Source: Sphingomonas sp.
GTDB lineage: Bacteria > Pseudomonadota > Alphaproteobacteria > Sphingomonadales > Sphingomonadaceae
Assembly: GCF_017745215.1 (NCBI RefSeq)
Contig: NZ_JAGHZV010000016.1
Span: 19,991-83,990 of the forward strand
Length of the DNA stretch: 64,000 nt
Direction: 5' to 3'
The number at the start of each line of letters is the position of its first letter. Within the stretch, counting starts at the first letter, position 1. Below are positions 23,329-30,370 of this stretch, one piece after another. Made by a program: the position numbers and the translations under genes. Under the pieces are notes generated by a model. The model was not told where the DNA came from. It ran no database searches and saw nothing but the letters and a program-made list of their open reading frames with translations.

Positions 23329-24903
23329 ATGACTCCTTCCAACCCGGAGACGCGCGGCAAGGGTGCAGCGGGTCTCCTGGCGCGCATGCCAACGGGCGCG
23401 AAGGTGTTCGCCATTCTGGTCGTCGCGCTGCTGCCGCTCGCGCTGATCGCGCTCATCACCACGCTCCAGACCACGCGCGAGGCCGACCTCGATGCGCGCG
23501 CGCGGCTGCACGCCGCCGCTGAGGAGAGTTCGGGCGTGCTCGCCAATACGCTCGCCAACCAAATCCCCGAGCTTCGCGACGCGCTCGCCGCGCTCGAGGC
23601 GAGCCCGGCCGACGCGCCGAGCTGCATGCGCGTCCTGGGTGCCTATGGTGCGCTCAGCGCCGCGGGCGTGCGGATCGCCATCACCGGCCGGCGCGGCGAG
23701 CAGCTTTGCGGCCAGCGCCTTTCGATTTCCGGCACCACGGTGCTGCGCGCAGGCCAGGTCGAAGCGACCATCGTCGACGAAGCGCTGGTGCTGCGCGTCG
23801 GGGGTACGCGCGGCGGCATCGCCACGGCCTATTACCCTTCCACCGCGCTTGCCGCGATCGCGCGGCCGAGCGGCTTCGTCCCCGATTACGGCGCGACGCT
23901 GGTGAAGGAGGACGAGCGGCTCGAACTGCGCGCGCTCGCCAGCACCGGCACGCTCGGCCGCAACGAGCGCGTCAATACGCCGCTCGGCATCGACGGGCTC
24001 GTGCTCGAGATGACGATGCCCGGCGCGCAGCTCACGCGCCCGCTGGTCATCGCGATGGTGATGCTCGTGCTGATGTGGATCACCGCGGCGGGAATCAGCT
24101 GGTTCGTGGTCGACCGGCTGCTGATCCGCCCGCTGCGACGGCTGCGCCGCGAAGTCAGCGCCTATGTGCCCGGCGAAGTGATCGATCCCGCCTGGTCGGG
24201 CGCGATGCCCGCACAGGAGATCCGCGAGCTCGGCAACACCTTCCGCGGCATCAGCCAGACGGTGAAGGACCATGAGGCGGGGCTCGCCGAGGGGCTGGTG
24301 CGCCAGACCAAGCTGACCCGCGAGGTCCATCACCGCGTGAAGAACAACCTCCAGGTCATCGCCAGCCTGATCAATTTCCACGCGCGCGGCGCCAGGAGCG
24401 CCGAGGCGAGCGACGCCTATGCCTCGATCCAGCGCCGCGTCGATGCGCTCGCGGTGGTGCACCGCCACCATTATGCCGAGATCGAAGTCAACCGCGGGCT
24501 CGAGCTCCGCTCGGTGATCGGCGAACTCGCCTCGAGCATCCGCGCGACGGCGCCCGAACATGCCTCGGGCTTCGGCATCACGCTCGAGATCGAACCCTAT
24601 CTCGTCTCGCAGGACACCGCGATCGCCGTGGCCTTCCTGCTCACCGAGCTGCTCGAGCTGGCGATCACCTGCAGCGACAGCGCGCAGGTCCGCATCAGCG
24701 TGAAGCCCGAGGCCGAGCCCGATCGCGCGCTGCTGCGCGTCACCTCGCCCGCGCTGGTCGAAAGCGCGCAACTCGAGGAGCTGCTCGAGACGCGCCACGG
24801 CCGCATCATCGCGGGGCTCGCGCGGCAGCTGCGCACGCGGCTCCACCACGAGCCGCTGACCGGCGCCTATGAAGCGACGATCGCCGTCACCGGCCACGCC
24901 TGA
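23329..24903 (+). CDS. PhyP-like HisKA_2 sensor protein with degenerate ATPase domain
   Basis: 524 residues. Membrane helices near 27-47 and 235-260 bound a periplasmic domain of about 190 residues; a HAMP-like linker follows (WFVVDRLLIRPLRRLRREVS). The dimerisation/phosphotransfer part keeps EVHHRVKNNLQVIASLINFH with His334/His335. The following ATP-binding domain is worn: the N-box position reads FLLTELLELAITCS with no Asn, the G1 position reads VTSPALVES, and no Gly-rich G2 loop is left. It should not bind ATP normally, which fits the negative regulator PhyP (thought to act as a PhyR phosphatase) described in Sphingomonas at this locus. Confidence 0.85.
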   Translation: MTPSNPETRGKGAAGLLARMPTGAKVFAILVVALLPLALIALITTLQTTREADLDARARLHAAAEESSGVLANTLANQIPELRDALAALEASPADAPSCMRVLGAYGALSAAGVRIAITGRRGEQLCGQRLSISGTTVLRAGQVEATIVDEALVLRVGGTRGGIATAYYPSTALAAIARPSGFVPDYGATLVKEDERLELRALASTGTLGRNERVNTPLGIDGLVLEMTMPGAQLTRPLVIAMVMLVLMWITAAGISWFVVDRLLIRPLRRLRREVSAYVPGEVIDPAWSGAMPAQEIRELGNTFRGISQTVKDHEAGLAEGLVRQTKLTREVHHRVKNNLQVIASLINFHARGARSAEASDAYASIQRRVDALAVVHRHHYAEIEVNRGLELRSVIGELASSIRATAPEHASGFGITLEIEPYLVSQDTAIAVAFLLTELLELAITCSDSAQVRISVKPEAEPDRALLRVTSPALVESAQLEELLETRHGRIIAGLARQLRTRLHHEPLTGAYEATIAVTGHA

Positions 24904-24932
24904 ACTTTTTTCGAAAAATTTTGAACTACGCG

Positions 24933-24957
24933 GGAACCAGGACCCACAGAGGACGTT
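24933..24957 (+). promoter_or_regulatory. Perfect sigma-EcfG promoter
   Basis: GGAAC-N16-CGTT, an exact match to the general stress consensus, 30 bases after the phyP stop. No protein gene follows closely; the next features are two hairpins with C-rich loops, so it probably drives a small RNA starting near 24964. Confidence 0.8.
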
Positions 24958-24962
24958 CTACA

Positions 24963-25068
24963 CCCCGGATAGTGACCATTTGCCCCCCCGCTCTCGCTAT
25001 CCAAGACATGGGCCCGGAAGCGTCAACCCTCCCCCCCCCGGTGACGCTTCCGGGCCTAACATTTTCCA
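24963..25068 (+). ncRNA. Candidate general-stress small RNA with two C-rich loops (GsrN-like)
   Basis: Begins about 6 bases after a perfect sigma-EcfG promoter. Hairpin 1: GGATAGTG/CGCTATCC (24967-25002, one G-U pair) with loop ACCATTTGCCCCCCCGCTCT. Hairpin 2: GGCCCGGAAGCGTCA/TGACGCTTCCGGGCC (25011-25056, perfect 15 bp) with loop ACCCTCCCCCCCCCGG, followed by TAACATTTT, a possible weak terminator. No convincing ORF fits. In Caulobacter the sRNA GsrN is driven by the stress sigma factor and uses a C-rich loop to bind mRNAs such as katG. Promoter, C-rich loops and place in the stress locus all fit a counterpart. The ends are estimates. Confidence 0.7.
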
Positions 25069-25111
25069 GCAGCATCGTTTTTCCACTCGCCGCAGGGCTC
25101 GGCCCATGCGC

Positions 25112-25137
25112 GGAACGATTTGCTGCGGCCGCGCATT
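25112..25137 (+). promoter_or_regulatory. Possible sigma-EcfG promoter of the entericidin gene
   Basis: GGAAC-N17-CATT, one mismatch from the consensus CGTT. A start near 25143 would give a leader of about 30 bases before the ATG at 25175, a normal layout. Confidence 0.5.
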
Positions 25138-25174
25138 GAGTGCGCGCCATCCCAGTTCCCAAAGGAGAGTATCG

Positions 25175-25312
25175 ATGCGCAAGATTTTGGGCTTGACCCT
25201 CACCGCCACTGCCGCGCTGCTGCTGACGGCGTGCAACACCGTCGAAGGCGTCGGGAAGGACGTGCGTTCGGCCGGCGATACGGTCGCCAAGACCGCCGAC
25301 GACGCCAAGTAA
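25175..25312 (+). CDS. Entericidin A/B family lipoprotein
   Basis: 45 residues, shorter than most ORF cut-offs. The signal LGLTLTATAALLLTAC ends in the lipobox LTAC, so Cys20 is lipidated. The mature peptide is NTVEGVGKDVRSAGDTVAKT ending DDAK. Entericidins are small envelope lipoproteins; the B form of E. coli is induced by stress and osmolarity. AAAGGAGAG sits 5-13 bases before the ATG. A sigma-EcfG-like promoter lies upstream and a strong hairpin terminator downstream. Location at the end of the stress locus fits a stress-induced envelope protein. Confidence 0.88.
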   Translation: MRKILGLTLTATAALLLTACNTVEGVGKDVRSAGDTVAKTADDAK

Positions 25313-25324
25313 GAAATACCGAAG

Positions 25325-25348
25325 GCCCCTCCCCCATGCGGGAGGGGC
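25325..25348. terminator. Hairpin terminator between entericidin and tatC genes
   Basis: GCCCCTCCC and GGGAGGGGC, a perfect 9-bp stem with a 6-base loop, between convergent genes and reaching the tatC stop codon. It can act on both strands. Confidence 0.7.
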
Positions 25349-26124
25349 TATTCCGCAGCGGCTTCCTTGGCTTCGGCCTCCACCTCCCGCTCGCGCCGCC
25401 GGCGCGTGAACCATATTCCCAACAGCGACAGGAAATAGAGGCCGCACAGCGGCACGGCGAGCAACAGCTGCGAGCCGACGTCGGGCGGCGTAAGCACCGC
25501 CGCGATCCCGAACGCGCCGACCACCGCATAGCGCCAGGCGCCCTTCAGCTGCTCATAGGTCACGATCCCCGAGCGCTCGAGCAGCATCAGCAGCACGGGC
25601 AGCAGGAACGAAAGCCCGAAGCCGAAGATGAACTGCATGATGAAGCCGAGGTACTTGCTGACATCGGGCATCGCCTGCTGATGCACGGGACCGAGGTCGC
25701 CCTGGAAGCTGAGCAGGAACTTCAGCGCGGTGGGGATCGCGACATAATAGGCCATCGCCGCGCCGGTCAGGAACAGGATCGGCGTCGCCAGCAGGAACGG
25801 CAGCAGCGCGCTCTTTTCGCGCCGGTAGAGCCCAGGCGCGATGAACTGCCACAGCTGGTTGGCGATGATCGGGAACGACAGCATCAGCCCGGCGAAGAAG
25901 GCGACCTTCACTTCGACGAGGAAGCCGCCGTAGATCTCGGTGTTGATGATCGTCACTTGCCCCGCGCTGCCCAGCGGCGCGACGAGGAAGGCGAGGATCG
26001 GCCGAGCAAAGACCATGCACAGGGCGAAGCAGATGACGAGCGCCGCGACCGACCAGAGCAGCCGCCGACGAAGCTCGAGCAGATGTTCGAGCAGCGGCGC
26101 CTGGGTATCGTCGATATCGTTCAC
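25348..26124 (-). CDS. tatC: Twin-arginine translocase subunit TatC
   Basis: 258 residues with six membrane segments. Family marks: the N-terminal LLEHLLELRRRLLW (binds the twin-arginine signal), FWQFIAPGLYRREK-like LWQFIAPGLYRREKS, and LTPPDVGSQLLLAVPL in the C-terminal half. It is the receptor core of the Tat pathway that exports folded proteins. It overlaps the tatB stop (ATGA) and ends the minus-strand run nagZ-scpA-scpB-tatA-tatB-tatC. The DUF1501 gene in this window carries a Tat-type signal and is a plausible client. Confidence 0.97.
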   Translation of the reverse strand: MNDIDDTQAPLLEHLLELRRRLLWSVAALVICFALCMVFARPILAFLVAPLGSAGQVTIINTEIYGGFLVEVKVAFFAGLMLSFPIIANQLWQFIAPGLYRREKSALLPFLLATPILFLTGAAMAYYVAIPTALKFLLSFQGDLGPVHQQAMPDVSKYLGFIMQFIFGFGLSFLLPVLLMLLERSGIVTYEQLKGAWRYAVVGAFGIAAVLTPPDVGSQLLLAVPLCGLYFLSLLGIWFTRRRREREVEAEAKEAAAE

Positions 26125-26606
26125 GGCTGAGCCTTGGCGCGGGGCTTGCGCGGCTTGGGCGCCGGGGATGCGGACATATCCTGGACCGCCGCCTTGGGCT
26201 TGGCGGCCCGGCGCCTTGGGGCGGGCGCGACAACCTCGGACTCCGCCGGGGCGACCGGCTCGGGCGGGATGTGAATCAGCGGCTGCTCGACCATCACCGG
26301 CTCGGGATCGGCGGCCTCCGGGCCCGTATCCGAATGCCCGATCAGCGCGTGCGGCGCATTCAGCGACGGCTGGGGAAATTCGCGCATGATGCGCTCATTC
26401 TCGGCCTTCCACTGCTTCTCCATCTCGGCGAGCTCGGCCTCGCGCACCATCGCGTCGAAGCCCGAACGGAACTGGCGCGCGACTCCCCGCGCGCGGCCGA
26501 CCCATTTTCCGGCCAGCCGCATGGCCTTGGGAAGGTCCTTGGGCCCGATTACCACCAGCGCCACCACGGCGACGACCAGCAACTCGGCAGGGTTGAAATC
26601 CAGCAT
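26121..26606 (-). CDS. tatB: Sec-independent translocase subunit TatB
   Basis: 161 residues. A single N-terminal membrane helix (LLVVAVVALVVIGPKDLPKA, with the hinge Gly-Pro) is followed by an amphipathic helix and a long charged tail rich in Pro, Ala and Lys (RRRAAKPKAA; KPRKPRAKAQP). This is longer than E. coli TatA and typical of alphaproteobacterial TatB. It joins TatC in the signal-recognition complex. Its stop overlaps the tatC start. Confidence 0.95.
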   Translation of the reverse strand: MLDFNPAELLVVAVVALVVIGPKDLPKAMRLAGKWVGRARGVARQFRSGFDAMVREAELAEMEKQWKAENERIMREFPQPSLNAPHALIGHSDTGPEAADPEPVMVEQPLIHIPPEPVAPAESEVVAPAPRRRAAKPKAAVQDMSASPAPKPRKPRAKAQP

Positions 26607-26660
26607 TCAGCGATTAGCCCGGCAGGCGCGCATCATAATCGGCGCGCGGAAACGAAGCGC

Positions 26661-26894
26661 TCAGCGCTGCTCCTCGCGGACGCGCTCGGCGTCGCGGTCG
26701 ACCTGCGGCTCGGGCGCGGCCTTGCCTTCGATCCGCGCGGCAGGCTTGGCCTCGTCGTCCTCGGACATGCCCTTCTTGAAGTTCTTGATGCCCTTGGCGA
26801 CGTCGCCCATCATGTTCGAGAAACGCCCGCCGCCCAGCACCAGGATCGCGATGCCGGCGAACAGAAGCCAGTGCATCAGGCTGAAACCACCCAT
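26661..26894 (-). CDS. tatA: Sec-independent translocase subunit TatA
   Basis: 77 residues. N-terminal membrane helix HWLLFAGIAILVLGGGRFSN, then amphipathic helix MMGDVAKGIKNFKKGMSED, then a short acidic tail. TatA multimerises to form the translocation pore. It lies 27 bases after scpB and 54 bases before tatB. The usual hinge Phe-Gly is replaced by the common Gly-Gly-Gly-Arg-Phe form seen in alphaproteobacteria. Confidence 0.95.
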   Translation of the reverse strand: MGGFSLMHWLLFAGIAILVLGGGRFSNMMGDVAKGIKNFKKGMSEDDEAKPAARIEGKAAPEPQVDRDAERVREEQR

Positions 26895-26921
26895 TTCAAA
26901 TCTCCTCGATTCCGGGTGTAT

Positions 26922-27524
26922 CTAGTCATCTTCCTCGACAGTTTCCACCTCGGTCGACTCGCTTTCGTCGATCATGAGGTGCTCCATTGCGAGATCGACC
27001 GGATCGAGCAGGCCCGCGGCGCGCAGGTCCTCGATCCCCGGCAGGTCGCGGCGGCTCTCCAGCCCGAAGTGCGTGAGGAAGCCCGCGGTGGTGGCGTACG
27101 TCAGCGGACGGCCCGGCACTTCGCGGCGTCCGGCGGGGCGCACCCAGCCCGCCTCCATCAGCACGTCGATCGTGCCCTTGGAGATCTGCACGCCGCGAAT
27201 CGCTTCGATCTCGGCGCGGGTGACGGGCTCGTGATAGGCGATGATCGCCAGCGTCTCGATGCCCGCCCGGCTGAGCTTGCGGCGCTCCTCGCGGTCGCGG
27301 CGGAGCAGGTGGGCCAGGTCCGCGGCGGTCTGGAAATGCCAGCGGTTGCCGCGGCAGACCAGCTCGATGCCGCGCCCCGCATAGAGCCCCTGCAGCACTT
27401 CGAGCGCCCCCGCCACATCGGCCTCGGCGCCGACGTGCGCGCGAATCTCCTCGACGCTCACCGGCGATTCGGAAGCGAAGATTACGGCCTCCACCGCGCG
27501 TGACAGGTCGTCGGGCGCGATCAT
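26922..27524 (-). CDS. scpB: Segregation and condensation protein B
   Basis: 200 residues. Winged-helix repeats are visible: AVEAVIFASESPVSVEEI at the start, then TLAIIAYHEPVTRAEIEAIR and the second wing TYATTAGFLTHFGLESRRDL. ScpB dimers bind the ScpA kleisin and the SMC head to condense chromosomes. The ATG at 27524 overlaps the scpA stop by 4 bases. An acidic tail (ESTEVETVEEDD) ends the protein. Confidence 0.95.
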   Translation of the reverse strand: MIAPDDLSRAVEAVIFASESPVSVEEIRAHVGAEADVAGALEVLQGLYAGRGIELVCRGNRWHFQTAADLAHLLRRDREERRKLSRAGIETLAIIAYHEPVTRAEIEAIRGVQISKGTIDVLMEAGWVRPAGRREVPGRPLTYATTAGFLTHFGLESRRDLPGIEDLRAAGLLDPVDLAMEHLMIDESESTEVETVEEDD

Positions 27525-28255
27525 GCGCTCGCCTTGAGGTAGAGCGGCGCGAACGCCGACTTCTGGCGCAGCTCGAGCCGCCCCTGGCGCGCGAGCTCGA
27601 GCGCGGCGACGAACGACGAAGCGAGCGCCGACTTGCGATAGCTGCCGCTCGCGCCTTCGGGGAGGAAGGTCTCGATCGTGCTCCACTCGATCCGCGCGCC
27701 GATCAGCTGCGAGACGCGCTCGATCGCTTCCTCCAGCGTCATCACGTCGCGCTGCGCGACCACGTGCATCACCGGCCGGGTGCGCGCGCTGATCCGGCCA
27801 TAGGCAGCGATCAGGTCGTAGATCTCGGCCTCCCAGCGCGCCTTGCGGAGCAGCTTGAGCCCCTCGGGCGCGCCACGCGAGAAGACGTCGCGCCCCATCC
27901 GGTCGCGCGCGACCAGCCGGGCGCCCGCCTCGCGCATCGCGTTCAACCGTTCGAGGCGCAACTGGAGCCGCAGCGCCAATTCCTCCGGGCTCGGCGTCTC
28001 CTCGGGGTTGCGCGGCAACAGCAGCGCCGATTTGAGGTAAGCCAGCCACGCCGCCATCACGAGATAGTCCGCCGCCAGCTCGAGCTTGAGCGCGCGCGCC
28101 TCGTTCACGAAGGCGAGATACTGTTCGACGAGCTGGAGGATCGAAATCTGGCGCAGGTCGACCTTCTGGTTGCGCGCGAGCGCGAGCAGCACGTCGAGCG
28201 GGCCTTCCCAGCCGTCGATGTCCAGCTTCAGCGTCCCCTCGGTGTCGGCGTCCAT
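27521..28255 (-). CDS. scpA: Segregation and condensation protein A (kleisin)
   Basis: 244 residues. Begins MDADTEGTLKLDIDGWEGPLDVLLALARNQ in its first 30 residues, with GWEGPLDVLL as the family hallmark; the C-terminal kleisin segment is SYRKSALASSFVAALELARQ with a winged end. It bridges SMC heads together with ScpB. Start at 28255 is chosen because the upstream part of the ORF is the intergenic repeat. In many alphaproteobacteria nagZ comes directly upstream; here a cytochrome gene on the other strand intervenes. Confidence 0.95.
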   Translation of the reverse strand: MDADTEGTLKLDIDGWEGPLDVLLALARNQKVDLRQISILQLVEQYLAFVNEARALKLELAADYLVMAAWLAYLKSALLLPRNPEETPSPEELALRLQLRLERLNAMREAGARLVARDRMGRDVFSRGAPEGLKLLRKARWEAEIYDLIAAYGRISARTRPVMHVVAQRDVMTLEEAIERVSQLIGARIEWSTIETFLPEGASGSYRKSALASSFVAALELARQGRLELRQKSAFAPLYLKASA

Positions 28256-28320
28256 CCCGGGGTTTAAGCAGGGCGGCACGCGCTTGTCACGGGCCAGCAA
28301 GGTAAGCTCCCTCCCCCTAA

Positions 28321-28401
28321 CGTCATCCCGGCGAAAGCCGGGACCCAAGGCAGCAAACCGCGTCGCCCGTGGCTCTGGGTCCCGGCTTTCGCCGGGATGA
28401 C
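28321..28401. repeat. Intergenic double-hairpin repeat, copy 6
   Basis: Arms as in the copy at 1135; the centre is diverged (CAGCAAACCGCGTCGCCCGT). It lies between the divergent scpA and cytochrome genes, on the left side of the cytochrome insertion. Confidence 0.93.
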
Positions 28402-28544
28402 CGCCAGGAGGCCGGTCGCGCCATTTCGGCGACGATCGCGCATGACCCGCGCCCGGCCACCGCTTATCGTGACGTTCGCGGAAAGATACCGCGGGTCGCG
28501 CTCAACGAACGCTGGAACGGCAGCACAGCCTCTCTGGGGAGGGA

Positions 28545-30290
28545 ATGGCGATGCGCAGGCTTTTGGGTTTGACGATCGGCTCGCTCGCGCTGGCGGCGAG
28601 CGCGGCGCTCTGGGCACCTTCGGCAAAGGCGCAGGTGGCGTGCCTGCCGGGATCGGACGTCTTCTGCCTCGACCAGGGCAGCAAATGGACCAACGCCACC
28701 CGCAAGGCCTTCTACAGCACCGATCAGGGCTCGCAGCTGATGCCCTACGCCTGGCTCAAGGCGCTGAAGACGCCCGACGGCCAGCCCTTCCTCTTCGACA
28801 AGCTCGCGCGCTTCGGCTATCTGCCCGATCCGTTCCGCGCCGACCTGCCGATCGGCTTCACCACCAGCGCGAACACCTCGAAGGTCTGGGTCGGGATGAC
28901 CTGCGCGGCCTGCCATACGCGGCAGATCGCGCGCGGCGGCTTCCAGTTCCGCGTCGACGGCGGCCCGGCGATCTCTGACTTCCGCGCGTTGCTCTCCGAC
29001 CTGCTCGACGCAGTGAACGTGGTGCGCACCGACGACACGGCCTTCGCTGCCTTCGCCAAGTCGGTGCTCGGCGCCTGGGCGTCGAACTCGGCCAAGGCCA
29101 AGCTCAAGGAGGACGTCGAGCTCTGGTATCTCCGCGAGAACACCATGCGCGAGCGCGCCTATCCCACCGCGGACATCTGGGGCCTGGGCCGGCTCGACGC
29201 CGTGGCGATGATCTTCAATCGGCTGACCGGCCTCGATCTCGGGCCGCCGCCGAGCTACCTCATCCCCGACAACATCAAGCCCGCCGATGCGCCGGTCCGC
29301 TATCCGTTCCTGTGGAACGCGGCGATCCAGGACAAGACGCAGTGGCCCGGCTTCGCGGGCAACGGCACCGCGCTCCTCGGCCTCGCGCGCAACACCGGCG
29401 AAGTCTATGGCGTGTTCGCCACCTTCCATCCGGCCGAAGACTTCTTCAAGATCGGCAACATCAACTACAACGCCAACAATTCGGCGAACTGGCCCGGGCT
29501 GCGCGCGGTGGAAGAGCTGATCAAGAAGATCGGCGCGCCGAAGTGGCCCGCGCAATTCCCGATCATCACCGCGCTGATCCCGCGCGGCGAGGAAGTCTAC
29601 AAGGCCAATTGCGCCTCGTGCCACAACCTTGCGCCGCCCAAGGCCGGCGAGCCGGGCTTCCCCAACGTGCCGACCTGGGCAACCCCGGTTCAGGACGTCG
29701 GCACCGACAGCCGCGAGTACGATATCCTCAAGCGCGAGGCCGATCCCGGCGTGCTCGCCAAGACGAGCTCGCGGCTGTTCCCCAAGCTCCAGGTCACCAA
29801 CCCCTCGCCGGCGTTCGACCTGCTCAAATATTCGGTGATCGGCTCGATCCTCCAGTCCTGGTCCTTTGCGCCGGCGCTGGTGACCGACTTCCGCGACTCG
29901 CACTGGACCTTCAAGACCGTGGGAATCGACAAGGCGAAGGACCTGCTGGAGGACGCGATCACGCTGCAGGACACCGGCAACCAGATCAAATATGAATCGC
30001 GGGTGATGTTCGGCATCTGGGCGGCGGCGCCCTATCTCCACAACGGCTCGGTACCGACGCTGTGGGACCTGCTCCAGCCCGCCGACCAGCGGCCGGCGAC
30101 CTTCAAGGTGGGGCCGGAGTTCGATCCGCTGAAGATCGGCGTCGCGGCCGACCAGCCGGGCAGCTATACGCGCACGACGACGGGCTGCGAGGACCGCAAC
30201 TCGGGCAACAGCCGCTGCGGCCACGAGTTCGGCACCAACTTGCCCATTGACGACAAGCGCGCGCTGATCGAATTCATGAAGACGCAATAG
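28545..30290 (+). CDS. RoxA-like dihaem cytochrome c, periplasmic
   Basis: 581 residues. A signal peptide (about 1-30, ends SAKA) is followed by two haem c motifs, CAACH (Cys120-His124) and CASCH (Cys356-His360). The late part has MFGIWAAAPYLHNGSVPTLW and DLLQPADQRP, as in the RoxA/dihaem peroxidase-like family. RoxA cleaves rubber with oxygen, but most relatives have no known substrate. It should be exported by Sec and matured by the Ccm machinery. It lies alone on the plus strand between scpA and nagZ, flanked by repeat copies on both sides, so it looks like a later insertion into a conserved series. Confidence 0.85.
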   Translation: MAMRRLLGLTIGSLALAASAALWAPSAKAQVACLPGSDVFCLDQGSKWTNATRKAFYSTDQGSQLMPYAWLKALKTPDGQPFLFDKLARFGYLPDPFRADLPIGFTTSANTSKVWVGMTCAACHTRQIARGGFQFRVDGGPAISDFRALLSDLLDAVNVVRTDDTAFAAFAKSVLGAWASNSAKAKLKEDVELWYLRENTMRERAYPTADIWGLGRLDAVAMIFNRLTGLDLGPPPSYLIPDNIKPADAPVRYPFLWNAAIQDKTQWPGFAGNGTALLGLARNTGEVYGVFATFHPAEDFFKIGNINYNANNSANWPGLRAVEELIKKIGAPKWPAQFPIITALIPRGEEVYKANCASCHNLAPPKAGEPGFPNVPTWATPVQDVGTDSREYDILKREADPGVLAKTSSRLFPKLQVTNPSPAFDLLKYSVIGSILQSWSFAPALVTDFRDSHWTFKTVGIDKAKDLLEDAITLQDTGNQIKYESRVMFGIWAAAPYLHNGSVPTLWDLLQPADQRPATFKVGPEFDPLKIGVAADQPGSYTRTTTGCEDRNSGNSRCGHEFGTNLPIDDKRALIEFMKTQ

Positions 30291-30316
30291 GGGGGATCGC
30301 CCTCCCCCCTTTTCTC

Positions 30317-30352
30317 ACCGTCATCCCGGGGCAAGCCGGGATGACGGTTTTT
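30317..30352 (+). terminator. Intrinsic terminator made from a short form of the repeat
   Basis: ACCGTCATCCCGG pairs with CCGGGATGACGGT around GGCAAG and is followed by a run of T (TTTTTTG). This is an intrinsic terminator for the cytochrome gene. The stem is the same sequence as the outer ends of the 80-bp repeat, so a repeat remnant has become the terminator. Confidence 0.85.
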
Positions 30353-30370
30353 TGTTTCAGGCGACGGGCT

